Assembly (NCBI RefSeq): GCF_030053775.1
Contig: NZ_CP125669.1
Location: forward strand, 2,413,962 to 2,477,961
DNA: 64,000 bases
Direction: 5' to 3'
DNA from: Acinetobacter corruptisaponis
GTDB taxonomy: Bacteria > Pseudomonadota > Gammaproteobacteria > Pseudomonadales > Moraxellaceae
Under the pieces are notes generated by a model. That model saw only the letters and a program-made list of their open reading frames with translations. It made no database searches and was not told the origin of the DNA. How positions within the stretch are numbered: position 1 is the stretch's first letter; each line of letters begins with the position of its first letter. The translations under genes and the position numbers were made by a program. Shown piece after piece: positions 18,270-26,951 of the stretch.

Positions 18270-18489
18270 ATGAAAGACATTAATGATGTATTTGGAAAAA
18301 ATGTTCGTTTCCATAGACTTAAAAGAGAAATATCTCAAGAAAAGTTAGCAGAACTCGCTGACCTACATAGAACATATATAGGAGCAATAGAAAGAAAGGG
18401 GGGAGAGAAATGTTTCTTTGAGAAACGTTCAAAAGATAGCTTTTGCACTGGATGTTCCTGTCATAGTATTATTTGATGCCATGATATGA
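18270..18489 (+). pseudogene. R-M controller (C) protein gene, frameshifted
   Basis: The ATG at 18270 starts an XRE/HTH controller protein (MKDINDVFGKNVRFHRL, SQEKLAELADLHRTYIGAIE) of the kind that times type II restriction-modification systems. The family sequence then breaks after IER. The expected continuation (ERNVSLRNVQKIAFALDVPV, then LFDAMI and TGA at 18487-18489) is present in the +1 frame. Removing one copy of a tandem GAAA (18390-18397) restores I-E-R-G-E-R-N and a normal 71-residue protein. As it stands the product ends at 18476 and lacks the last helices used for dimerisation, so it is probably inactive. Confidence 0.82.
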
Positions 18490-18518
18490 TGTGTCACATT
18501 TTTTGTTTTTAACTATCT

Positions 18519-19796
18519 ATGATCACCACCAATTACACATTTAACTATGATCCAATTCATGTAACACAATCAACTTTTAAAGCTGGACTTTCAGCAAAAG
18601 TCCATAGATGGTTCAGATTAACTCCTAGTTATGCTCCTGATTTAGTACAGGAAATGATAGAAAAATTAGAATGTTCTAAAGGCGATACTATTTTGGATCC
18701 TTTCAGTGGAGCTAGTACCACTCTGATTGAAAGTCAACTTGAAGGATACAATTGCTATGGATTTGAGATTAATCCATTCTTACATTGGGTAGGACAAATA
18801 TGCTGTAACTGGTCAGTAGATGTTAGTAAATTAATCAAATATAAAAAGTTAGTTGATAATAAATTTTCAGATTTGTCTAAATTAGTTAACTTTAATAATC
18901 TAGAAAAATATGGTCTAGAAATTCCACCTATTCATAATCCTCATCGTTGGTGGAATGATGAAGTTATTACAGATTTATTAATATTAAAAAAAATAATAAA
19001 TGAAGAAATTCAAGAAAAAGATATCAAAGACTTTTTCTTACTTGCTATCGCAGCTGTACTTGTTCCTGATTTATCGAATGTTACTTTAGGAAAATTACAA
19101 TTACATTTTATTGATCGAAGTCATGAAACAATTAATGTAATGGAAATTTTTTCAAAGCATTTTGAAAAAATGAAAAATGATTTAATTGAGATACAAGAGT
19201 ATGATATAAAAACTCAATCTAAAATTTTTAATACCAATTCAGTAACTTTAGAAAATGTAACCATAGAAAAAGATATTAACTGTGTTATTACATCTCCACC
19301 ATATCCAAATAGATATAGTTATGTTTGGAATACTAGACCACATCTATATTTTTTAGATTTTATTACTACTGGTAAAGAAGCATCTAGTTTAGATAAGGAT
19401 ACTATTGGTGGGACATGGGGAACTGCTACATCCATTCTCAATAAAGGTGTTATAGAACCAGAATTTGATTTTCTAAAAGATGTATGGGATTTAGTAGAAG
19501 ATATCAGAACTGATGATAACTTAATGGCAAATTATGTCATGAAGTACTTTAATTTATTGGCTAAGCAAATTAAAGCTATGGAAACGTTACCACAAAAAGA
19601 TCTCAGATGTGCATATGTAGTAGGGAATTCTAGAATTAAAAGCAGATATATCGAAACAGATGTATATTTAGCTCAAATTTTTGAAGGTCTCGGATATGAT
19701 ATTAGTGAAATCCACCGTTTCAGAAAACGTAATAGTGGAAAAGACTTATTTGAATCAACAGTTTATGCTAGAAAAAATTCTAGCATAAACTTATAA
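18519..19796 (+). CDS. Type II DNA methyltransferase (predicted N4-cytosine or N6-adenine)
   Basis: A 425-residue SAM-dependent DNA methyltransferase. The SAM-binding motif I is LDPFSGASTTLIE (around residue 66) and the catalytic motif IV is ITSPPYPNRY (around residue 260). A SPPY core points to N4-cytosine, although N6-adenine methylation is not excluded. Motif I precedes motif IV with a long middle part that may hold target recognition. The base composition is far more AT-rich than flanking core genes, consistent with transfer. It starts 29 bases after the restored C gene and its stop is 3 bases from the convergent restriction enzyme gene. The recognition sequence cannot be predicted here. 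Confidence 0.88.
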   Translation: MITTNYTFNYDPIHVTQSTFKAGLSAKVHRWFRLTPSYAPDLVQEMIEKLECSKGDTILDPFSGASTTLIESQLEGYNCYGFEINPFLHWVGQICCNWSVDVSKLIKYKKLVDNKFSDLSKLVNFNNLEKYGLEIPPIHNPHRWWNDEVITDLLILKKIINEEIQEKDIKDFFLLAIAAVLVPDLSNVTLGKLQLHFIDRSHETINVMEIFSKHFEKMKNDLIEIQEYDIKTQSKIFNTNSVTLENVTIEKDINCVITSPPYPNRYSYVWNTRPHLYFLDFITTGKEASSLDKDTIGGTWGTATSILNKGVIEPEFDFLKDVWDLVEDIRTDDNLMANYVMKYFNLLAKQIKAMETLPQKDLRCAYVVGNSRIKSRYIETDVYLAQIFEGLGYDISEIHRFRKRNSGKDLFESTVYARKNSSINL

Positions 19797-19799
19797 AAT

Positions 19800-20561
19800 T
19801 TATTTTCTTAAGAATTCTGACATACCGTAAGAATTCTTAATATTATTCATCATAGTATTAATTTTCGAATCAATTACTTCTCTAATATTAGGTCTATTCC
19901 ATATAGTTGATACGTCTAGACCTAATATTTCACTAGAAAAATCTAAAGCTTCCTGTCCCTTTATAAATTTCCATCCTGCTCTTTCCAGCCTAGAAATTGC
20001 ATCTAGTCTTGGACTAATAGAGCTATAAACTAAATAGATAGGAGTTAATCCTTCTGCCCTGATTTCATCAGCCATAGCACAATCTTTACGCAATCTAGAG
20101 CTATCATTCGGGTTGAAATTATATCTAATTTCTATTCCCAAACCATTTGATACAATATTGGTATCAATATATTTATGATAAATATCATCGATATGATTAA
20201 ATAAATCTTCATCAATATCTTCTTTACTTAAGCAAATATCCAATTCTAAACCATTAAATTTAGGTGCAACTTGGCTTTTAGTTAAATCATATTTTTCCAT
20301 AGCCAATAATCTAGGTATTTTGTCATATAATTCCCCTAATCGGCGACCAATACTAATACTTATACGTCCCATTAATCTAATGGTTGCATATTCAGGAGTT
20401 GCTAGATTAAAAACTGGATATAATGTATCACTAGCCAGTTCATCTAATTCCTTATTAAAATTATATTCATCAAAGTCTCGAGCTTTATCAATCCATCCAT
20501 CTAATTGATACTCTAATTCTTCTATTATTGTTTCTTCTAACTGATGTGTTGAGGGAAGCAT
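19800..20561 (-). CDS. Putative type II restriction endonuclease
   Basis: A 253-residue protein convergent with the methyltransferase. The ATG at 20561 has an AAGGAG ribosome binding site 7 bases upstream; an in-frame ATG at 20612 would extend it by 17 residues. I do not recognise the family with certainty. A PD-(D/E)XK-like core is plausible: a strand with GLELDICL, then GLGIEIRYNFNPNDSSRLRK, then a strand PIYLVYSS. The nuclease call rests mainly on context: an orphan AT-rich gene paired with a methyltransferase and C gene and carrying the same upstream element as the C gene. It has no membrane segment or signal peptide. Confidence 0.7.
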   Translation of the reverse strand: MLPSTHQLEETIIEELEYQLDGWIDKARDFDEYNFNKELDELASDTLYPVFNLATPEYATIRLMGRISISIGRRLGELYDKIPRLLAMEKYDLTKSQVAPKFNGLELDICLSKEDIDEDLFNHIDDIYHKYIDTNIVSNGLGIEIRYNFNPNDSSRLRKDCAMADEIRAEGLTPIYLVYSSISPRLDAISRLERAGWKFIKGQEALDFSSEILGLDVSTIWNRPNIREVIDSKINTMMNNIKNSYGMSEFLRK

Positions 20562-20611
20562 AATTAACTCCTTAATAAAAGAAGTTAATTTAGGTATTCT
20601 GTTTACCAACA

Positions 20612-20629
20612 TCGACAGAATATAAGTAG
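20612..20629 (-). promoter_or_regulatory. 18-bp element upstream of restriction gene (second C-box/promoter copy)
   Basis: The exact reverse complement of 18199-18216, placed 51 bases ahead of the ATG at 20561. The same spacing to the start as in the C gene (about 53 bases) argues for a shared promoter or operator rather than a terminal repeat alone. Confidence 0.6.
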
Positions 20630-20668
20630 CATATATTTTAGGAAATTAGCTTATATTTAACATAAAAT

Positions 20669-20689
20669 CTCATATGAGAACTTCAAACA
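20669..20689 (+). repeat. Right copy of imperfect 21-bp direct repeat
   Basis: Partner of 18128-18148 (17/21 identical, same orientation), on the far side of the R-M genes. Confidence 0.35.
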
Positions 20690-20733
20690 CCATAGAATTT
20701 TCCACCTATTTAACATAATGGCCGCTATACGAA

Positions 20734-20922
20734 TCACTCTTCCTCACACTTCTTACACTCCAACATTATCCCTAACTTTTCTTTACGCCCTTGTTCAGTC
20801 AACACCCAAGGGCGATTTTGCCAAGGTGGATCATGGCGTACATGCTGCCCATGACCACAGGCGAGATCAGCCACCCAATGATTTTCCTCATCCAGATGAA
20901 ATCCAACAATGGCCTGTTGCAT
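20734..20922 (-). CDS. DUF3565 domain protein
   Basis: A 62-residue protein with the DUF3565 signature: QQAIVGFHLDEENHWVADL, CGHGQHVRHDPPWQNRPW, and a C-terminal CKKC. The Cys-His cluster (ADLACGHGQHVRH and ECKKC) suggests a small zinc-binding domain. Function unknown. Its ATG follows the stop of the OhrR/MarR-type gene with no gap (TAAATG), so the two are translationally coupled. It is the last gene before the R-M cassette on this strand. Confidence 0.85.
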   Translation of the reverse strand: MQQAIVGFHLDEENHWVADLACGHGQHVRHDPPWQNRPWVLTEQGRKEKLGIMLECKKCEEE

Positions 20923-21375
20923 TTATTCACTCATACTTTCGAGTTTAGAACTTTCCAAACCCTTTAAGAAACGATGACACAGATTATGAATCGCCACCAA
21001 ATCATTCGGGTCAATATTCAAAGAGCAGGCCAGTTTAAAGGGAATCAGGGTAATTTCATCTTTTGCCGAAAGTGCTTTTTCCAGCAAGATCACTTTTTTC
21101 ATGCGTTCATCTTCTTTAACCGCAACACGCTTTAAAAACTGCTTTTCTTCCAGTTTTTTAATAATCGGCGTTAAGGTTCCTGAGTCAAAAAAAGTCTTTT
21201 GTCCGATTTCTGACAAGGTTACGTTGTCTTGTTCATACAACGCCAGCAACACAATAAATTGCGGATAGGTCAGATCATAAGCCTGTAACAAAGGACGATA
21301 TTGGCGAATCATGGCATTGGTCGCCGAGTACATGGCAAAACAGACTTGATTATCCAGGTAAGCAATCTCAGTCAT
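20923..21375 (-). CDS. MarR/OhrR-type redox-sensing regulator
   Basis: A 150-residue winged-helix regulator. The ATG at 21375 (MTEIAYLDNQVCFAMYSATNAM) places a cysteine at residue 12, the position of the peroxide-sensing Cys in OhrR proteins. The HTH follows: LSEIGQKTFFDSGTLTPIIKKLEEKQFLKR, then the wing with DERMKKV. It probably represses its own operon and the divergent glutathione peroxidase gene through the palindrome at 21454-21478, and is released on oxidation by organic hydroperoxides. A longer start at 21459 would overlap the operator and is unlikely. Confidence 0.85.
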   Translation of the reverse strand: MTEIAYLDNQVCFAMYSATNAMIRQYRPLLQAYDLTYPQFIVLLALYEQDNVTLSEIGQKTFFDSGTLTPIIKKLEEKQFLKRVAVKEDERMKKVILLEKALSAKDEITLIPFKLACSLNIDPNDLVAIHNLCHRFLKGLESSKLESMSE

Positions 21376-21453
21376 GATCCCATCCTTAATGTCGCAATAT
21401 CGATAAAGCAGTATAAATTGAAAAACACAAAAAGTATATTGCGCATAATTAAC

Positions 21454-21478
21454 TTGCATACAATATAATTGTGTGCAA
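21454..21478. promoter_or_regulatory. OhrR/MarR-type operator between regulator and peroxidase genes
   Basis: TTGCATACAAT - ATA - ATTGTGTGCAA, 11-bp arms with one mismatch. The sequence resembles OhrR operators (TACAAT-like arms) and sits in the shared divergent promoter region. Confidence 0.75.
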
Positions 21479-21556
21479 TATTGTTTGTGCCGTAGCTTAA
21501 CAAATAAACAGGGCTACTTTGGGAATGACACAAGTTTTATTGCAGAGAGAATTTTT

Positions 21557-22036
21557 ATGACCAAGATTTATGATTTTCAGGCTGAACTTTTAGAGGGCGA
21601 ACAAAAGAACCTCGCAGACTATCAAGGCAAAGTGCTGCTGGTGGTGAATACCGCAAGCCAGTGTGGTTTAACCCCACAGTTTGAGGGTCTGGAAAAGCTA
21701 TATCAGGACTATCAGCAGCAGGGCTTGGTGATTTTGGGGTTTCCATGTAACCAGTTTGCCAACCAAGACCCATCAAGCAATCAGGAAATCGGCAGCTTCT
21801 GTCAGCGCAACTATGGCGTTTCATTCCCCATGTTTGCCAAGGTTGATGTGAATGGACCAACTGCCCATCCGCTTTATCAGTATTTAACCTCAGAAGCCAA
21901 AGGCCTGTTGGGAAGCAGTATAAAGTGGAATTTCACCAAGTTTTTGATCAATCAAAAAGGTGAGGTGGTAAAACGTTATGCGCCAATCACCAAACCAGAA
22001 AAAATTGCCAAAGATATTCAACGTTTATTGTCATAA
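21557..22036 (+). CDS. Glutathione peroxidase (thioredoxin/glutathione-dependent, BtuE/BsaA-like)
   Basis: A 159-residue peroxidase that reduces hydroperoxides. The peroxidatic cysteine lies in [12 protein letters not shown] (Cys36), the conserved glutamine in [12 protein letters not shown] and the tryptophan-asparagine pair in [10 protein letters not shown], completing the catalytic tetrad. The second cysteine (GFPCNQF) may resolve the sulfenic acid. The ATG at 21557 matches the family N-terminus. It is divergent from the OhrR-like gene and presumably controlled by it. Confidence 0.9.
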   Translation: MTKIYDFQAELLEGEQKNLADYQGKVLLVVNTASQCGLTPQFEGLEKLYQDYQQQGLVILGFPCNQFANQDPSSNQEIGSFCQRNYGVSFPMFAKVDVNGPTAHPLYQYLTSEAKGLLGSSIKWNFTKFLINQKGEVVKRYAPITKPEKIAKDIQRLLS

Positions 22037-22248
22037 GGCAATATTGGTATGTTGGGAAATGCATCTGGCTGGAACTTAAACGAGTCAAACATTTCCCAAA
22101 CCAGACCATGATTGAAAAAGAAAGATGTTGTTGTAGTTAATTGAATAAAATAGATTTTTTATTATTTAATATTTACATAACTTGTTCAGCCATAAGCAGA
22201 AAACTTGGTTATACTTTTCAGCAAGATTAAAAATACGAGCGTCAGGTT

Positions 22249-23193
22249 ATGCGTGTACTTGTGGTGATGGATCCAATTGAAACAGTGAATCTCAAGAAAG
22301 ATTCAACCATGGCAATGCTATGGGCGGCAAGCCGTCGTGGACATGAGCTGGGCTATGCATTGCAACAGGATTTATATATCGACCAAGGGAAGGCATTCGG
22401 CCTGATCTCGCCATTAAAGGTATTTGAAGACTACAGCCATTATTATGAGCTGGGCGAAAAGCAAAAAGAATCGCTCGCTACTTATGATGTGGTATTGATG
22501 CGTAAAGATCCGCCATTTGACATGAACTTTGTCTATACCACCTACATTCTGGAACAGGCGGAGCGTGAGGGCGCATGGATCATCAATAAACCGCAATCAC
22601 TGCGTGACTGTAATGAAAAACTGTTTGCGACCCAGTTTCCAGAACTTCAGGTTCCGACCTTGGTAACGTCACAACAAAGCCTGATTCGTGAGTTTATCAA
22701 GCAACATGGTGATGTCATTGTGAAACCTCTGGATGGCATGGGGGGCATGGGGATTTTCCGCCTGTATCAGGATGGTGTGAACATTGGTTCGACCCTGGAA
22801 ATGCTCACGGAAATGGGGACACGTCCAATCATGGCACAGCGTTATATCCCTGAAATTGTCGAAGGCGATAAACGCATCCTGATGGTCAATGGTGAGCCAG
22901 TTCCTTATTGTCTGGCGCGTATTCCGCAAAATGGTGAGGTACGTGGCAATCTGGCGGCAGGTGGTTTGGGACAGGCGCGTCCACTGACTGAAAATGACAA
23001 AATGATTGCTGCAAAGGTTGGACCTTTCCTGCGTGAAAAGGGTCTGGTGTTTGTCGGTCTGGATGTGATTGGAAATTATGTCACTGAAATTAATGTCACC
23101 AGCCCAACCTGTATTCGGGAAATTGATGCCCAGTTTGGCACCTCAATTGCCGATGACTTGTTTACTGTGCTTGAGGCTGGACGACAGAACTAG
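22249..23193 (+). CDS. gshB: Glutathione synthetase
   Basis: GshB joins gamma-glutamylcysteine and glycine with ATP to make glutathione. The 314-residue protein starts MRVLVVMDPIETVNLKKDST, a typical GshB N-terminus, and has ATP-grasp elements: VIVKPLDGMGGMGIFR, IVEGDKRILMVNGEPV, GNLAAGGLG and the metal-binding EINVTSPT. It lies between the glutathione peroxidase gene and murG, each apparently with its own promoter. The 212 bases upstream are AT-rich with no clear regulatory repeat. Confidence 0.95.
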   Translation: MRVLVVMDPIETVNLKKDSTMAMLWAASRRGHELGYALQQDLYIDQGKAFGLISPLKVFEDYSHYYELGEKQKESLATYDVVLMRKDPPFDMNFVYTTYILEQAEREGAWIINKPQSLRDCNEKLFATQFPELQVPTLVTSQQSLIREFIKQHGDVIVKPLDGMGGMGIFRLYQDGVNIGSTLEMLTEMGTRPIMAQRYIPEIVEGDKRILMVNGEPVPYCLARIPQNGEVRGNLAAGGLGQARPLTENDKMIAAKVGPFLREKGLVFVGLDVIGNYVTEINVTSPTCIREIDAQFGTSIADDLFTVLEAGRQN

Positions 23194-23214
23194 ACTCCCT
23201 GTTTGTTGGCCGAA

Positions 23215-23257
23215 TTGCCCATTTGTTTTTGATGCTGATTGCAAGGCAAATGGGCAA
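23215..23257 (+). terminator. Hairpin downstream of gshB
   Basis: A perfect 11-bp stem TTGCCCATTTG / CAAATGGGCAA with a 21-base loop lies 22 bases after the gshB stop. No T run follows, so it could be a processed 3' end or a rho-dependent region rather than a classical terminator. Confidence 0.5.
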
Positions 23258-23418
23258 TCGGATGTAGTGCTCCCCTGTTTTTAACAAACAATTGAAAAAA
23301 GCGGGGCTTTCTGTTGTAAACAGGTGAAATTCGCTTTTCGTGAATGAAGCTTTAGGATTAAAATAACTTCCGAAAACAATAGACGATAACTTTCTTTTTT
23401 GAGTTGAAGAATTAGACC

Positions 23419-24516
23419 GTGACCAATTCACCGCAGAACAAACCCAAACATGTCATGATGATGGCCGCTGGTACAGGTGGGCATGTTTTTCCAGCACTGG
23501 CTGTTGCAAAACAACTTCAACAGGAAGGCTGTCAGGTGTCGTGGCTTGCGACACCTACAGGTATGGAAAATCGGTTACTCAAAGACCAAAACATTCCGAT
23601 TTATCAAATTGACATTCAGGGTGTACGTGGCAATGGCCTGTTGCGTAAACTCAGCGCACCTTTCAAGATTCTCAAGGCGACCCTGAGCGCTATGCGCTAT
23701 ATGCGGCAGCTCAAGGTTGATGCGGTGGCGGGTTTTGGTGGCTATGTGGCTGGACCAGGTGGGTTGGCTGCACGTATTTTGGGGATTCCGATCCTGATTC
23801 ATGAGCAAAATGCCATTGCGGGATTTACCAATACGCAATTGGCACGTATTGCCACGACAGTTTGTCAGGCTTTTCCAAATACTTTCCCAACTAGTGATAA
23901 AGTGGTGACCACAGGCAATCCTGTGCGTGCGGAAATTTCTGCGATTTTGAATCCATCATGGCGTTATCAGACCCGTGAACAGGAGCAGCAGCCCCTTAGT
24001 GTTCTGATTGTTGGGGGGTCACTGGGTGCGCAGGCCTTAAATGAGCGTTTGCCTGAGGCGTTAAGCAAGGTGAATATTCCTTTAAAGGTGTTTCACCAAT
24101 GTGGTCAGAACCAGCAGGATTTAACCCGTGTTCGCTACCATGATGCACCTAAAAGCCTACAGGTGCAGGTTGAGCCGTTTATTCATGATATGGCAAAGGC
24201 CTATAGTGAAGCTGACCTGATTATCTGTCGTGCAGGCGCTTTGACGGTAACGGAAGTGGCGACCGCGGGCCTTGCGGCGATTTTTGTGCCTTTGCCGATT
24301 GCGGTGGATGACCATCAGACGGCCAATGCCAAATTCCTGGCAAATGTGGGTGCCGCCAGGATTTGCCAGCAAGCCAATATGACACCGTCCTTTCTGGGAG
24401 AACTGCTGGGCGCTTTGCTCAACCGCCAGTTGCTCTCTGAAATGGCAATTAATGCACGCCAACAAGCACAACCGAATGCCACCCAGCATGTGGTTGACCT
24501 GATCAAGAAATTGTAA
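23419..24516 (+). CDS. murG: MurG, GlcNAc transferase of lipid II synthesis
   Basis: MurG adds GlcNAc to lipid I to form lipid II on the inner face of the membrane. The start is GTG at 23419. Both glycine-rich loops are present ([17 protein letters not shown] and [12 protein letters not shown]), with [18 protein letters not shown] and the UDP-GlcNAc-binding stretch [20 protein letters not shown]. The length of 365 residues is typical. It is the first gene of the division and cell-wall cluster here, and murC starts 13 bases after its stop. Confidence 0.95.
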   Translation: MTNSPQNKPKHVMMMAAGTGGHVFPALAVAKQLQQEGCQVSWLATPTGMENRLLKDQNIPIYQIDIQGVRGNGLLRKLSAPFKILKATLSAMRYMRQLKVDAVAGFGGYVAGPGGLAARILGIPILIHEQNAIAGFTNTQLARIATTVCQAFPNTFPTSDKVVTTGNPVRAEISAILNPSWRYQTREQEQQPLSVLIVGGSLGAQALNERLPEALSKVNIPLKVFHQCGQNQQDLTRVRYHDAPKSLQVQVEPFIHDMAKAYSEADLIICRAGALTVTEVATAGLAAIFVPLPIAVDDHQTANAKFLANVGAARICQQANMTPSFLGELLGALLNRQLLSEMAINARQQAQPNATQHVVDLIKKL

Positions 24517-24529
24517 TTCGAGTTTATCT

Positions 24530-25975
24530 ATGTCTCCTACCAATCCAAACCAAGCCAAAAAGCTGATTAAAGTGCCAGAAATGCGCCGTATTAAACATAT
24601 CCACTTTGTTGGTATTGGTGGTGCGGGGATGTGTGGTATTGCCGAAGTTCTAAAAAATCAGGGCTATAAAATTTCGGGTTCGGACATTAAGGAATCCAAA
24701 ACCACCACGCATCTCGAAGCGAATGGCATCAAGGTTTATATTGGGCATTCAGCCGACAATATTAAGAATGCCAATGTATTGGTGGTTTCAACGGCAATCG
24801 ACCCTGAAAATCCAGAGATCAAGGCGGCCATTGAGCAGCGTACCCCGATTGTGCGCCGTGCGGAAATGCTGGGTGAACTGATGCGTTACCGTCATGGCAT
24901 CGCGGTTGCGGGTACACATGGTAAAACCACCACCACCAGCTTGTTGACCACCATGCTGGCTGAGGAAAACCTTGACCCAACCTATGTGATTGGCGGTTTG
25001 CTAAACAGTACAGGGGTTAATGCGGCACTGGGCGAAAGCCGTTTTATTGTGGCGGAAGCCGATGAGTCGGATGCATCATTCCTGTATTTACAGCCAATGG
25101 CGGCGATTGTCACCAATATTGATGCCGACCACATGGATACCTATGAGGGTAGCTTTGACAAGTTAAAGGATACGTTCATCCAGTTTTTGCATAACCTGCC
25201 GTTCTATGGCTTGGCGGTAGTCTGTGGTGATGATGCCAATATCCGTGAGATTCTGCCGCGTATTGGCCGTCCAATCCTGACCTATGGTTTTGGTGAGGAT
25301 AATGATATTCGTGCGGTTGAAGTGGTGCAGGATGGCATGCAATCGCATTTTACTGTGTTGCGTAAAGACCGTGAGCCATTGCGCGTTACCATCAACCAGC
25401 CAGGTCTGCATAATGTCCTGAATGCATTGGCGGCCATTGGTGTGGCAACCGATGAGGGTGTTTCTGATGGGGCGATTTGCCGTGCATTGGAGGGCTTTAG
25501 TGGCGTGGGTCGTCGCTTTCAGGTTCAGGGTGAGTTTGAAGTTGGCGAGGGTCTGGTGAAATTGGTGGATGACTATGGTCACCATCCAAAAGAGGTCGAG
25601 GCAACCATTAAGGCAGCTCGTGCCAGCCACCCAGATCGCCGTTTGGTGATGATGTTCCAGCCACACCGTTTTAGCCGTACCCGTGACTGTTTCGATGACT
25701 TTGTGGATGTGTTGTCGCAGGTGGATCAACTGTTATTGTTAGAAGTCTATCCAGCGGGTGAAAAACCGATTGTGGGGGCAGATAGCCGTGCGCTGGCACG
25801 CAGCATTCGACTGCGGGGTGAGGTGGAGCCGATTCTGGTTGATCCTGTGGATGGCAATTTACCGAACGTTTTACAAAAAGTGTTACAAGCAAATGACCTG
25901 TTATTAACACAAGGCGCGGGTAACGTGGGCGCAATTTCGGTAGAATTGGCCCAGCATCGCCTGTATGCCAAATAA
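24530..25975 (+). CDS. murC: UDP-N-acetylmuramate--L-alanine ligase
   Basis: MurC adds L-alanine to UDP-MurNAc, the first step of the peptide stem. The 481-residue protein shows the Rossmann-like N-terminus [17 protein letters not shown], the ATP loop [13 protein letters not shown], the Mur ligase central motifs [12 protein letters not shown] and NIDADHMD, and the C-terminal DDYGHHPKE with the MurC-typical HPHR-like sequence (FQPHRFSR). It is part of the murG-murC-ddl-ftsQ-ftsA-ftsZ cluster. Confidence 0.96.
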   Translation: MSPTNPNQAKKLIKVPEMRRIKHIHFVGIGGAGMCGIAEVLKNQGYKISGSDIKESKTTTHLEANGIKVYIGHSADNIKNANVLVVSTAIDPENPEIKAAIEQRTPIVRRAEMLGELMRYRHGIAVAGTHGKTTTTSLLTTMLAEENLDPTYVIGGLLNSTGVNAALGESRFIVAEADESDASFLYLQPMAAIVTNIDADHMDTYEGSFDKLKDTFIQFLHNLPFYGLAVVCGDDANIREILPRIGRPILTYGFGEDNDIRAVEVVQDGMQSHFTVLRKDREPLRVTINQPGLHNVLNALAAIGVATDEGVSDGAICRALEGFSGVGRRFQVQGEFEVGEGLVKLVDDYGHHPKEVEATIKAARASHPDRRLVMMFQPHRFSRTRDCFDDFVDVLSQVDQLLLLEVYPAGEKPIVGADSRALARSIRLRGEVEPILVDPVDGNLPNVLQKVLQANDLLLTQGAGNVGAISVELAQHRLYAK

Positions 25976-26021
25976 TGTGTGTTGTGAATATTAAAAGTTT
26001 TACAGTTTTAAGGATATAAAC

Positions 26022-26948
26022 GTGTCAAATGCTGCAAAATTCGGCAAAGTTGCCGTGTTGTTTGGTGGGAAATCAGCTGAACGTGCTGTGTCACTGGATA
26101 GTGGTCAGGCTGTTTTAGAGGCGCTGCTGCGTTCGGGTGTACAGGCAGAGGCATTTGACCCACAGGATCGTAGCGTGACGGAACTGGTTGGCTATGACCG
26201 TGCCTTTATTGTGCTGCATGGCCGTGGTGGTGAGGATGGCCAGATTCAGGGTGTTCTTGAATGGCTAAACATTCCATATACGGGAACTGGCGTACAGGGT
26301 TCCGCAATTGGCATGGACAAGGTCAAGACCAAGCAAATCTGGCAGGGCAGTGACTTGCCAACCGCACCTTATCGCATCGTCACCAAGGATTCTGACTTAA
26401 ATGCGGTGATTGCTGATTTAGGCCTGCCTGTGATTATCAAGCCTGTGCATGAAGGTTCAAGTGTAGGCATGAGTAAGGTTGAGAAAGCCGAGGATTTTGC
26501 CGCCGCCATTGAAAAAGCCACGCAGCATGATGCGGTGGTGATGGCGGAAAAATGGATTACAGGCCGTGAATTTACCATTTCATTCCTGAATGGTCAGCCA
26601 TTGCCTGTGATTCGCTTGCAGCCGCCAGCAGATGTTGCTTTTTATGACTATGAGGCGAAATACCAGCGTGATGATGTGCAGTATGGGATTCCTTGCGGTT
26701 TAAGCGAGGCTGAGGAGAAAAGCCTACAGGCGCTTTGTTTACGTGCATTTCAGGCGGTTGGTGCAGAGGGCTGGGGACGTATTGATGCCATGCAGGATCA
26801 GGATGGAAATTTCTGGTTGCTGGAGGTGAATACCGTGCCTGGCATGACCAGCCATTCTTTGGTGCCCAAGGCGGCACAGGCGGTGGGTTATGGTTTTGAT
26901 CAACTGTGTGTTGCGATCCTAGAGCAAACCCTGGCGAAGTCGGCTTAA
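26022..26948 (+). CDS. ddl: D-alanine--D-alanine ligase
   Basis: Ddl makes the D-Ala-D-Ala dipeptide for peptidoglycan. The start is GTG at 26022 with AAGGAT upstream. The 308-residue ATP-grasp enzyme has VAVLFGGKSAERAVSLDSG at its N-terminus, LHGRGGEDGQIQG, the omega-like loop PVHEGSSVGMSKV and the metal-binding LLEVNTVPGMTSHSLVPKAA at the end. The length matches the short DdlB type. ftsQ begins 3 bases after its stop. Confidence 0.96.
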   Translation: MSNAAKFGKVAVLFGGKSAERAVSLDSGQAVLEALLRSGVQAEAFDPQDRSVTELVGYDRAFIVLHGRGGEDGQIQGVLEWLNIPYTGTGVQGSAIGMDKVKTKQIWQGSDLPTAPYRIVTKDSDLNAVIADLGLPVIIKPVHEGSSVGMSKVEKAEDFAAAIEKATQHDAVVMAEKWITGREFTISFLNGQPLPVIRLQPPADVAFYDYEAKYQRDDVQYGIPCGLSEAEEKSLQALCLRAFQAVGAEGWGRIDAMQDQDGNFWLLEVNTVPGMTSHSLVPKAAQAVGYGFDQLCVAILEQTLAKSA

Positions 26949-26951
26949 TTC

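Noticed and set aside
18199..20629. The inverted 18-bp elements as transposon terminal repeats
   Set aside because: They lie at equal distance from start codons, inside the cassette, with no transposase and no target duplication next to them; a promoter/operator role fits better, although it is not excluded.
20718..20948. Plus-strand ORF opposite the DUF3565 gene
   Set aside because: It is a shadow of the minus-strand gene, whose Cys/His pattern is clear.
24157..24558. Open frames opposite murG, murC, ftsZ and other core genes
   Set aside because: They are long only because of codon bias on the coding strand; none has a ribosome binding site or a recognisable domain.
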